Source: Chryseobacterium sp. G0162 (lineage in GTDB: Bacteria; Bacteroidota; Bacteroidia; Flavobacteriales; Weeksellaceae). Taken from it: a DNA stretch of 64,000 nt. Under the pieces are notes generated by a model. It had not been told where the DNA came from. It searched no databases and worked only from the letters and a program-made list of their open reading frames with translations. Positions 57,026 through 64,000 of the stretch are shown here, in pieces. Each line of letters starts with the position of its first letter. Position 1 is the stretch's first letter. The translations under genes were made by a program, and so were the position numbers. The stretch spans positions 3,830,001-3,894,000 of the forward strand of contig NZ_CP033922.1 in NCBI RefSeq assembly GCF_003815715.1, in the 5' to 3' direction.

Positions 57026-57496
57026 TTAGTACTTTTCTCCTAAAATTGCTCTTTTTTGCGCCATAACATAACCATAATGCAGGCTTTCATGCATATTGTT
57101 AAAGATAATGGCATCCTGAATGCTTTTCAGATCCATTCCAAAACTTGTGGTGTAAGGCGTATAGTCTGAAAAGAAATCGCTGTCATAATCCTTCATTAAT
57201 ATCTTAGAGGTTTCGGTTAATAAAAACTCCAGATCTTCAACCTCGGATTTTTGAACATTTAAGTTAGGTAACGTTCCTTTTTTGTACGTTTCAACCCAAT
57301 ATTTATCAATACGGAAAGGGTTCCCGCTTAAGTAATAATGCAAAAGCTGCTGAGTAGCAACCGTGTGGGCAATATTCCAGTAAATATTATTGTTGAAACC
57401 ATCAGGAATCAGCAGAAGGTCCTCATGGGAAGTGTTCTGCAGGATATCTAAAAGGTTTCTTCTTACCTGTCTGTGTGCTTGAAAATGATAATTCAT
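57026..57496 (-). CDS. DinB-family protein
   Basis: A 156-residue four-helix protein of the DinB/YfiT fold. The metal-binding His pattern is visible: His48 in Trp-Asn-Ile-Ala-His and a pair of His near 135-139 in Met-His-Glu-Ser-Leu-His-Tyr-Gly. Members bind a divalent metal; some act as thiol transferases (for example on bacillithiol). The substrate here is unknown. Confidence 0.85.
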   Translation of the reverse strand: MNYHFQAHRQVRRNLLDILQNTSHEDLLLIPDGFNNNIYWNIAHTVATQQLLHYYLSGNPFRIDKYWVETYKKGTLPNLNVQKSEVEDLEFLLTETSKILMKDYDSDFFSDYTPYTTSFGMDLKSIQDAIIFNNMHESLHYGYVMAQKRAILGEKY

Positions 57497-57830
57497 TTTG
57501 CAGAAATTTTAATCACCAAAAATAGTTTAATAAACTGAAAATGACAATTTTTTGGGTAAAGGATTAAAGTAAAAGTTCCATGAGACCCAAAAAATACATT
57601 ATTTATTATTTTCTTTTTGCGTGGAAATTTGACGAGATCGTGATGGGTTTTAGAAATTTTAACTTCTCCTTTTTAGATATTTATCAGTTTTTATGAAGCC
57701 AAAAACTCTCCGATGATTTTTGTCAAAGGAGAGTTTTTTATTATTTTATTAACTGTTTTTTATGAGTTATTTTATCTTTTTTCAAAAAGATTGTAAGGAA
57801 AATAGGCTCTTTTTTGCCAATTAAAATTGA
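57497..57830. other. 334-base gap with one terminator
   Basis: Contains the hairpin at 57701-57738 and the upstream region of the DinB gene. No coding frame is supported. Confidence 0.4.
57701..57738 (-). terminator. Terminator after the T9SS cargo gene
   Basis: An 11-bp stem (57701-57711 with 57728-57738) with T residues on both strands, about 90 bases past the stop of the upstream minus-strand gene. Confidence 0.7.
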
Positions 57831-59168
57831 TTATTTTTTAATGATTTTATGTTTAAAAGTAGTTCCGTCTTTCAGAACAATATTTAAAAAATAAACTCCG
57901 GTGCTATAGGATGAAAGGTTGATTCTGTTTTCTTTGTAAACTTCGGTTAGTTTTCTTCCATCCATACTGAACAACGTCATGGATACTACATCCTCTTTTG
58001 TTTTTATATTGACAAAATCAGTGGTGGGGTTGGGATAAATGTTTACATCAATGGTTTTTATGTCTTTTACATTTAAAGAAGCATTGCTTTTACCTTGCAT
58101 ATAAACTGACAAGTATACGTCTCCCTGTTGTCCATTAAAAACGGCAGTAGGAACTGTATGTTTTAATGTGTGATTTCCGGCAGTTATGTTAGCCATAGTG
58201 AATCCACGGATAGGAACTGAGTTTCCTGGGCACCAGTTGTTCCATGAGGTCCAGTCATCAAAAGATTTTGGGACGGTTCCATAAATTCCATTACCTTGTG
58301 TATTGTATACTCTGTAAGGCTCGCAGGATATTCCTCCTGGAGTATAAGTCAGCATCTGGACATCATCTATATAAGTATAATTTTGTCTTCTTATATATTC
58401 TTCTCCTCCTGCATTCGCGCCGTGAGGGGTAGTGATGACAACAAAATTAGCATTGTTAACTGCGGTAGGAAGGTTGAAGGTGACAAGTCTTACGGTTTCC
58501 CCCGGAGCATCAGTACTATTATAGTTGTTGAGTCTGTTATAGCTTAATATAGGAACAAGAGTATTATAATCTGTAGGAGTAGCTCCTACATCTGTTGAAA
58601 AGAACGTTAGATTTCCTGAAAAAACATCAATTCTGCCTGAGCATCCTGCAACCTGTGTTTGTGCAGCATAAGGGACGCCAAAGACATCAAGCTCCATATA
58701 CATATCATAAGCATTACGCAGTTCTGTATTATGAAATACACTGTAGAGGTTGCTGATATCATAGGTGTAAGGAACCTCTATTGGTGAACGGTTTTTGTTC
58801 ATGAACGGGGTAATATACCGGGCAGCTTCAATTCTTTTTACCCCAGCATCATCCATAGTATAAGTAGGCTGATTCTTAGGTACCAATGCCAAAAATACCT
58901 CTCCCAGTCGATCGTAATTATCACATAAAGCACCAATGGTTACTCTCATGGCAATTTTTGCTTTAAAAGAGTCTAGTTCAGTGTCGGTAAGCTTTCTTGC
59001 GTATCTGGTATTTCCCAGTCTGATAAGGCCGTTAGGAACCGGATTGGCAACCGGTGCAGCATAGCCGTCATAGTATACCGCATCTGAAATCAGATTCGTC
59101 ATAGTTGTCGTCTGTGATTTGAATAGACCTGTAAGGAATAGACTTGCAAAAAATAGTCTTTTATACAT
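57831..59168 (-). CDS. T9SS-exported protein resembling peptide-N-glycosidase F
   Basis: A 445-residue secreted protein. It has an N-terminal signal peptide (to about residue 19). The C-terminal ~80 residues form a T9SS type A sorting domain (Ile-Tyr-Pro-Asn-Pro-Thr, then Gly-Val-Tyr-Phe-Leu, ending in Lys-Lys). The middle resembles the two jelly-roll domains of PNGase F: Asp-Arg-Leu-Gly near 90, His-Gly-Ala-Asn-Ala-Gly-Gly-Glu-Glu near 250 and Trp-Cys-Pro-Gly near 315. If active it would release N-glycans from glycoproteins outside the cell. The catalytic residues were not verified. Confidence 0.7.
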   Translation of the reverse strand: MYKRLFFASLFLTGLFKSQTTTMTNLISDAVYYDGYAAPVANPVPNGLIRLGNTRYARKLTDTELDSFKAKIAMRVTIGALCDNYDRLGEVFLALVPKNQPTYTMDDAGVKRIEAARYITPFMNKNRSPIEVPYTYDISNLYSVFHNTELRNAYDMYMELDVFGVPYAAQTQVAGCSGRIDVFSGNLTFFSTDVGATPTDYNTLVPILSYNRLNNYNSTDAPGETVRLVTFNLPTAVNNANFVVITTPHGANAGGEEYIRRQNYTYIDDVQMLTYTPGGISCEPYRVYNTQGNGIYGTVPKSFDDWTSWNNWCPGNSVPIRGFTMANITAGNHTLKHTVPTAVFNGQQGDVYLSVYMQGKSNASLNVKDIKTIDVNIYPNPTTDFVNIKTKEDVVSMTLFSMDGRKLTEVYKENRINLSSYSTGVYFLNIVLKDGTTFKHKIIKK

Positions 59169-59407
59169 ATCGTTGATATTTAATGTAAATATATTAAAAT
59201 AGGTATTAAAAATAATGATTATTTGATTTTGTTTTTAGGTTAATAGTGTTTTTGTTATTGAATGTTTAAATATTTTAATTAAGTAGTAGAATTAATGCTG
59301 ATAGTCTTCATGTTAATTAATAGAAATGATTGAATATTTTTTTTTATTAGAGGAATCAATATTTTATTGTTAAATTAGCATTGTATTCAATGGTAATATT
59401 ATTAATA

Positions 59408-60709
59408 ATGAAAAGAATTTTACTTTTATCTCTGTTGTTAGCAGTGTTTACTGTTAATGCTCAGATCAATATCAATATCGGAAGTACAAGTGTGGGAACT
59501 GCGCCAGTAAGTAGTTTTTTTTCCTATTCCTATGTTCAGCAGATATATCCCAAGCAGGAACTGAATGCTAGTACTGCTGGAACTATAACAGGACTTACGT
59601 TTTATCTTGATCCCTCTGCCACTATTAATGACTCGTCCAATTGGACTGTTTATCTGGGGCATACTCCAAAAGCCTCTTTTGCCTCTGGCACAGATTGGGT
59701 GCCTGCTGCTCAATTGACTCAGGTTTTTGCAGGTACAGTAACAAAAAATGCTAATAAGGTTGAAGTAGTTTTTACAACGCCGTTTGCTTATAATAATATG
59801 GATAATCTGGTGGTGGCTGCAAAAGAAAATTCGCCAAGTATTGACATTAATAATTTTGATGAAGCTTTCCGTGTGTATCCGTACTTACAGAATTCCACTC
59901 TTGTTTACAAAGGTGATCGTGCTGTTGTTGATCCGGCATCTCCACCGGGAGGGATAAGGGTAGATTATAAATCTGCTGTAACAATTTCAGGTTTGAATGC
60001 TAATCTTACTCCAGGTTGTCCTTTTGTGATTTCTCCGGCGAATAATGCTCAATTTGTTTCTTTGTCACCTAATATTAGCTGGCAGTCGGTAACGGGAGCT
60101 ACTTCTTATAGGGTATCTTTAGGAACTACTCCTGGAGGGACAGATGTTATTAACCATCAAACAGTGAATGGGGTGAGTTATAACCTTTCTCCATCTGTTG
60201 TTCTTAATAATGATACTAATTATTATTTAAAAGTTACAGCTGTTTCTGCTAATGGAGAATCTGCCGGTTGCGCAGATTATACTTTTAAAACTATTCCTCC
60301 TGTGCCCGTAAATGATGCATGCTCCGGAGCGTTGCAGGTTTCTGCGTTCCCTTATGCTTATACACAGGCTGATGGAATGTCTTCTACTAATAATGGCGGA
60401 TTTATATTGGCCTGTGCTAATGATGGAATGAATGATGGCTTATGGTTTAAATTTACAGGAGATGGGAGTCAATATACCATTAAGGCTACACCTTCGGCAG
60501 CTTCTTTTGATCCTAAAATAGGAGTGTTTAGCGGAACTTGTAATAGTTTGGCTTGTGTGGGGACAATGGATAATGGCGGTGGAGGTTCTGCTGAAACAAT
60601 GACTGTTACAACAACCGCAGGAACAGAATATTACATCAATATAGGATCTTACGAAGATTCTGTAGATATGCCAGAGGGGGCATTTACAATAAATATTACC
60701 AAACTATAA
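59408..60709 (+). CDS. Secreted protein with FN3-like and C-terminal jelly-roll domain
   Basis: A 433-residue protein. I start it at the ATG at 59408, which gives a standard signal peptide ending Val-Asn-Ala-Gln. A beta-sandwich part (~20-200) is followed by an FN3-like domain (~210-300). The last domain starts Asn-Asp-Ala-Cys and contains Trp-Phe-Lys-Phe-Thr-Gly, as in many Bacteroidota extracellular proteins. No canonical T9SS C-terminal domain is seen. It is divergent from the PNGase F-like cargo gene, so they may act together outside the cell (inference). Confidence 0.7.
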   Translation: MKRILLLSLLLAVFTVNAQININIGSTSVGTAPVSSFFSYSYVQQIYPKQELNASTAGTITGLTFYLDPSATINDSSNWTVYLGHTPKASFASGTDWVPAAQLTQVFAGTVTKNANKVEVVFTTPFAYNNMDNLVVAAKENSPSIDINNFDEAFRVYPYLQNSTLVYKGDRAVVDPASPPGGIRVDYKSAVTISGLNANLTPGCPFVISPANNAQFVSLSPNISWQSVTGATSYRVSLGTTPGGTDVINHQTVNGVSYNLSPSVVLNNDTNYYLKVTAVSANGESAGCADYTFKTIPPVPVNDACSGALQVSAFPYAYTQADGMSSTNNGGFILACANDGMNDGLWFKFTGDGSQYTIKATPSAASFDPKIGVFSGTCNSLACVGTMDNGGGGSAETMTVTTTAGTEYYINIGSYEDSVDMPEGAFTINITKL

Positions 60710-60729
60710 TTCTATGCAAAAGGAGTATC

Positions 60730-61194
60730 GTGGTAAAATATAAATTGTATCTGGCAATCTGTTGTTTGTTATTTCTATTTTCTTGTAATAGAAAATTAGA
60801 GCTGAATCCTGGTTCTTCATTTGGCTATGAAAGCTTAACCGACAGCTATCATTCGAAAACTAATATTTTTGAAAGAAGATATAGTGATGATACCATCAAA
60901 ATAGAAATGAAATTAACAGAAAATGAAAGGGAGAAAATATTAAAGGCATTTTCTGAAAATCAATTTCAACGTTTTCCTCATGAAATTGATTGTTCTAAAT
61001 GGGGGACTAATCCTAAAATATATGATGAACTTTTTATAGATGATTTTTCCGTAAAATATATACACAATAGAGAGGATGGATGGTTTTGTTCAAATGGTAA
61101 AAGATTTAAAAAAATAAATACGATCATTCAGGACATTATTTTAAACAAGCCAGAAATAAAAAAAATAGAATCTTCGGATATTGCTTACGAATAG
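60730..61194 (+). CDS. Small lipoprotein, unknown
   Basis: A 154-residue lipoprotein with lipobox Leu-Phe-Ser-Cys-Asn. The start is GTG, preceded by AAAAGGAG at 60718-60725, an unusually clear Shine-Dalgarno for this genome, which supports this start. The mature part is charged, with two further Cys. It lies 20 bases after the secreted FN3-like protein and is probably in the same operon. Confidence 0.7.
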   Translation: MVKYKLYLAICCLLFLFSCNRKLELNPGSSFGYESLTDSYHSKTNIFERRYSDDTIKIEMKLTENEREKILKAFSENQFQRFPHEIDCSKWGTNPKIYDELFIDDFSVKYIHNREDGWFCSNGKRFKKINTIIQDIILNKPEIKKIESSDIAYE

Positions 61195-61255
61195 TAAATT
61201 GTTGAATTTTTATTCTGATAGGATATCTAAAATAAACTCTATTGTATAAATTGAT

Positions 61256-61295
61256 ATAAAAGTGTTGTGGCAATTATTTGTCACAACACTTTTAT
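61256..61295 (+). terminator. Terminator after the small lipoprotein gene
   Basis: A 14-bp perfect stem (61256-61269 with 61282-61295), with the T-run inside the 3' arm. Confidence 0.8.
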
Positions 61296-61482
61296 AATAG
61301 ATTGAATGATAGTGTGAAAGATTGAAATATGTCAATAGAATTATCGCAATAAAATTTATTTTGAATTCAAAATAAGTTGTTAAACCCGGAATATTTAACA
61401 AACTTTAACTCAAATATGGCATTGATTATGTTGATTAATGCAAGTATTTATCAGAAATTTACCACTTATTTTAAATCAAGCT

Positions 61483-62487
61483 ATGTCAGATACATATCAA
61501 GCCGAGGATATCCGTCAGTTGACGGAAAAAGTAAAAGAAAAAAACTACTTATTTTCTCTTCTGAGACAGGAAATCAACAAGGTGATTATTGGACAGGAAT
61601 ACATGGTAGACCGTCTGTTGGTAGGGCTTTTAGGAAATGGTCACGTTCTGTTGGAAGGAGTTCCGGGACTGGCAAAAACCTTAGCCATCAAAACCCTGGC
61701 AGATGCAGTTCATGGTGAGTTCTCAAGAATTCAGTTTACACCGGATTTGCTTCCGGCAGACGTTGTGGGAACCATGATTTACAATATTAAAGACAATGAT
61801 TTTTCTATAAAAAAAGGTCCGGTATTCGCGAACTTTGTTCTTGCGGATGAGATCAACCGTGCCCCTGCAAAAGTACAGTCAGCACTCTTAGAGGTAATGC
61901 AGGAAAAGCAGGTGACTATTGGTGACGAAACCATGAAGCTTCCAAAACCATTTTTGGTACTGGCTACTCAGAACCCGATCGATCAAGAGGGTACTTATCT
62001 ATTGCCAGAAGCACAAAGTGACCGTTTTATGCTAAAGTGTACTATTGATTATCCTGCTTTCGAAGATGAAAGAAAGGTAATGAGAATGGTTTCTACATCC
62101 CATCAACCCACTGTAAATCCTGTGATTTCACTTCAGGATATTGTTGATGCAAAAGAGATTATCAACCAGATCTATTTGGACGAGAAAATAGAAAAGTATA
62201 TTCTGGATATGGTTTTTGCAACCCGTTATCCTGAAAATTACGGACTTTCTGAACTTAAGAATTATATCAGTTTCGGAGCTTCTCCAAGAGCTTCTATTAA
62301 CCTTGCGATTGCTTCAAGAGCGTACGCATTCTTAAAAGGAAGAGCTTTTGTAATTCCTGAGGATGTAAAGGCATTGGCTAAAGATGTACTGAGACACAGA
62401 ATGGGCTTAACGTTTGAAGCCGAAGCCGAAGAGATTTCAACAGAAGAGATCATTAACAGGATTTTAGCAAAAATACAGGCGCCATAA
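61483..62487 (+). CDS. MoxR-family AAA+ ATPase
   Basis: A 334-residue ATPase. Walker A (Gly-Val-Pro-Gly-Leu-Ala-Lys-Thr) is near 60, Walker B (Leu-Ala-Asp-Glu-Ile-Asn-Arg-Ala) near 120, and sensor 1 (Ala-Thr-Gln-Asn-Pro) near 165. I start it at the ATG at 61483; the open frame begins 15 codons upstream without family character. MoxR proteins act as chaperones with vWA-type partners; the DUF58 gene downstream fits that. Its stop overlaps the next ATG (TAATG). Confidence 0.92.
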   Translation: MSDTYQAEDIRQLTEKVKEKNYLFSLLRQEINKVIIGQEYMVDRLLVGLLGNGHVLLEGVPGLAKTLAIKTLADAVHGEFSRIQFTPDLLPADVVGTMIYNIKDNDFSIKKGPVFANFVLADEINRAPAKVQSALLEVMQEKQVTIGDETMKLPKPFLVLATQNPIDQEGTYLLPEAQSDRFMLKCTIDYPAFEDERKVMRMVSTSHQPTVNPVISLQDIVDAKEIINQIYLDEKIEKYILDMVFATRYPENYGLSELKNYISFGASPRASINLAIASRAYAFLKGRAFVIPEDVKALAKDVLRHRMGLTFEAEAEEISTEEIINRILAKIQAP

Positions 62488-62945
62488 TGAGTGATGTTAT
62501 TATTAGAAAAGCAGTTCAGGAAGATTCTGCTTCCATGCTGGAGTTGATTAAGGAACTGGCAGAATACGAAAAAGCATTACATGAAGTAACCGTAACGCTG
62601 GATGAATTTACTGAAGATGGCTTTGGGAAATCTCCGGTTTGGGGAGCTTTCGTTGCAGAATTGAATGGTGAAATTGTAGGAATCTCATTGTACTATGATC
62701 GATATTCAACATGGAAAGGAAGAAGGCTCTATCTTGAGGATTTGGTAGTAACAGAAAAAATGAGAGGAAAACAGATTGGAAAACTCCTGTTTGATGCTAC
62801 ATTGGAATATGGAAAATTAAATGCATACAGTGGAATGGTTTTCCAGGTATTAAATTGGAATGAACCTGCCATTAATTTTTATAAGAAATACAGTCCAAAG
62901 TTTGACGACGAATGGTTGAATGTATCTATTGAGTTTAAGAACTAG
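62487..62945 (+). CDS. GNAT-family N-acetyltransferase, diamine acetyltransferase-like
   Basis: A 152-residue GNAT enzyme. The acetyl-CoA loop Arg-Gly-Lys-Gln-Ile-Gly-Lys is near 93-99, preceded by Leu-Glu-Asp-Leu-Val-Val. The Glu-Leu-Ala-Glu-Tyr-Glu-Lys segment near 24 and the Trp-Asn near 125 resemble spermidine/diamine acetyltransferases. It overlaps the moxR stop by one base and so is coupled to it, although it has no known link to MoxR function. Confidence 0.85.
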   Translation: MSDVIIRKAVQEDSASMLELIKELAEYEKALHEVTVTLDEFTEDGFGKSPVWGAFVAELNGEIVGISLYYDRYSTWKGRRLYLEDLVVTEKMRGKQIGKLLFDATLEYGKLNAYSGMVFQVLNWNEPAINFYKKYSPKFDDEWLNVSIEFKN

Positions 62946-63002
62946 AAAAGTGATAGAGTTTAAACAGGCTTCAACTCCCAAAACTCGAGTCCCGGATCCC
63001 GA

Positions 63003-63035
63003 AAACCTTAAACCCAAAACCTTCAACTTTAAACA
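63003..63035 (-). repeat. Third copy of the AACCTTAAAC/AACTTTAAAC repeat
   Basis: Resembles 56991-57025. It stands alone here in the gap between the GNAT gene and the DUF58 gene. Confidence 0.5.
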
Positions 63036-63047
63036 TAAAAACCCTCT

Positions 63048-63911
63048 ATGCAGATAAAAGATATTGTAAAAAAAGTAAAGCAGATAGAAATCCGTACCAG
63101 AAAAAAGACGGAGGCTGCTTTGATGGGGCAATATCATAGCGCCTTTAAAGGGCAGGGGATGACTTTTTCAGAAGTCCGTCCCTACCAGTTTGGTGATGAG
63201 ATCAGAAGAATCGACTGGAATAAAACGGCACGTTTCCGTGAACCTTTCGTAAAGGTAATGGAAGAAGAAAGGGAGCTGACGATGATGCTTGTGGTAGATA
63301 TTTCTGCCTCTATGGATTATGGAACAAAGAATCAGCTGAAAAGAGAATATGTTGCGGAAATAGCAGCCAGCCTTGGGTTTTCAGCAGCAGGGAATAATGA
63401 TAAAGTGGGATTGATCCTGTTTGCAGATAAAGTATATAAGGTCATTCCGCCTCAAAAAGGAAGGAAGCATATCCTTTCTATTATCAGCAATATTCTTACT
63501 GCAGATTATGTTCCTGCAGAATCTAAAATAGATAAAGCTCTTGAATATATGATGGGGATTTTTAAAAGAAAATCTCTTGTGTTTTTATTTTCAGATTTTC
63601 AGGATGAATATGATTCCAAAATGTTGAGAGTCGCCTCCAAGAAACATCAGCTGTTAGGACTGAGGATATATGATGAAAAAGACAATGAAATTCCTGATGT
63701 AGGCTACACATTATTATATGATGCAGAAACAGGAAAAGAAATATGGGCCAATACTTCCAGTGCAAGATGGAGGTATACCTTTGCAGAAGCTCAGAAACAA
63801 AAATTAAGAGCTTTGGAGGATGATTTTTCCAACAGTTCAGCCAGTTTTATGAATGTAAATACCGGTTCAGATTATTCAAAACTGTTGTATAATTATTTTC
63901 AGAAAAAATAA
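63048..63911 (+). CDS. DUF58 protein, partner of MoxR
   Basis: A 287-residue protein. The DUF58 signature Phe-Gly-Asp-Glu-Ile-Arg-Arg-Ile-Asp-Trp lies near 48-57. A vWA-like Asp-Ile-Ser-Ala-Ser-Met-Asp MIDAS motif near 83 suggests metal-dependent protein binding. In Bacteroidota moxR-DUF58 loci continue with batA/batB/batD genes, which would lie past the window. Confidence 0.9.
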   Translation: MQIKDIVKKVKQIEIRTRKKTEAALMGQYHSAFKGQGMTFSEVRPYQFGDEIRRIDWNKTARFREPFVKVMEEERELTMMLVVDISASMDYGTKNQLKREYVAEIAASLGFSAAGNNDKVGLILFADKVYKVIPPQKGRKHILSIISNILTADYVPAESKIDKALEYMMGIFKRKSLVFLFSDFQDEYDSKMLRVASKKHQLLGLRIYDEKDNEIPDVGYTLLYDAETGKEIWANTSSARWRYTFAEAQKQKLRALEDDFSNSSASFMNVNTGSDYSKLLYNYFQKK

Positions 63912-63967
63912 CCCCGGGTTTTGCCCGTCAATAGAACATCAGGCTTAGCCTTTATTATTATTTAACA

Positions 63968-64000
63968 TTGAAAAAAATACTTTTAATACTATCTTATCTA
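63968..64000 (+). CDS. Start of a downstream gene, partial
   Basis: A TTG start followed by Lys-Lys-Ile-Leu-Leu-Ile-Leu-Ser, the beginning of a signal peptide or membrane helix, cut by the window edge. By position it may be a Bat-operon gene. The start choice is uncertain. Confidence 0.35.
   Translation, partial: MKKILLILSYL

Noticed and set aside
61377..61718. 113-residue plus-strand frame
   Set aside because: It overlaps the start of the MoxR gene in another frame and has no protein-like features.

Overview
The window reads as chromosome of a member of the Bacteroidota, most likely Flavobacteriia and close to Chryseobacterium. This rests on several things: a type IX secretion (T9SS) sorting domain, Bacteroidota-type promoters (TTG-N20-TAnnTTTG), mostly A-rich rather than Shine-Dalgarno leaders, a menaquinone gene (menC), YpdA, an OlsF-like fused lipid acyltransferase, and short peptides with a GG leader. 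No replication origin, rRNA, CRISPR array, integrase or transposase was found.

Region 1 (117-27020) is a plus-strand accessory cluster of nine genes, several of them giant. It holds an M15 cell-wall peptidase, an unknown 727-residue protein, and a 1146-residue protein whose C-terminus looks like a zinc deaminase toxin. A SUKH-type immunity gene follows the toxin. Next come proteins of 2296 and 2082 residues with no signal peptide, then four tandem phage-tail-fibre-like paralogues. No capsid, portal, terminase, sheath or tube gene is present in the window. My inference is that this is the payload and fibre arm of a contractile injection or similar export system, or a stand-alone polymorphic toxin complex. 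The toxin and immunity genes are much more AT-rich than their neighbours, which suggests an exchangeable cassette.

Region 2 (27050-29905) has three near-identical tRNA-Phe(GAA) units, each with its own promoter and terminator. They are interspersed with a small secreted protein, a SAM methyltransferase and a possible 50-residue ORF.

Region 3 (30014-35733) is housekeeping: aspartate kinase with an OlsF-like acyltransferase, and fbp overlapping menC.

Region 4 (35734-37054) is an array of five small cysteine-rich GG-leader peptide genes on the minus strand. Degenerate copies of the menC 3' end lie between some of them, so the array grew partly by tandem duplication that carried a piece of menC along.

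Region 5 (37532-51405) has a divergent hydrolase and membrane patatin pair, glnS, oleate hydratase with an AraC regulator, an MFS transporter, YpdA, a lipoprotein and a glycosyltransferase.

Region 6 (51406-57496) has a dead GIY-YIG gene between inverted 39-bp repeats, then yfhO, DUF4834, a lipoprotein and rlmB in one run. A four-helix-bundle gene, also between inverted repeats, and a DinB gene follow.

Region 7 (57831-64000) has a T9SS cargo resembling peptide-N-glycosidase F, a secreted protein, a lipoprotein, and the start of a MoxR/DUF58 locus with a GNAT gene inserted. The window ends at the start of the next gene.
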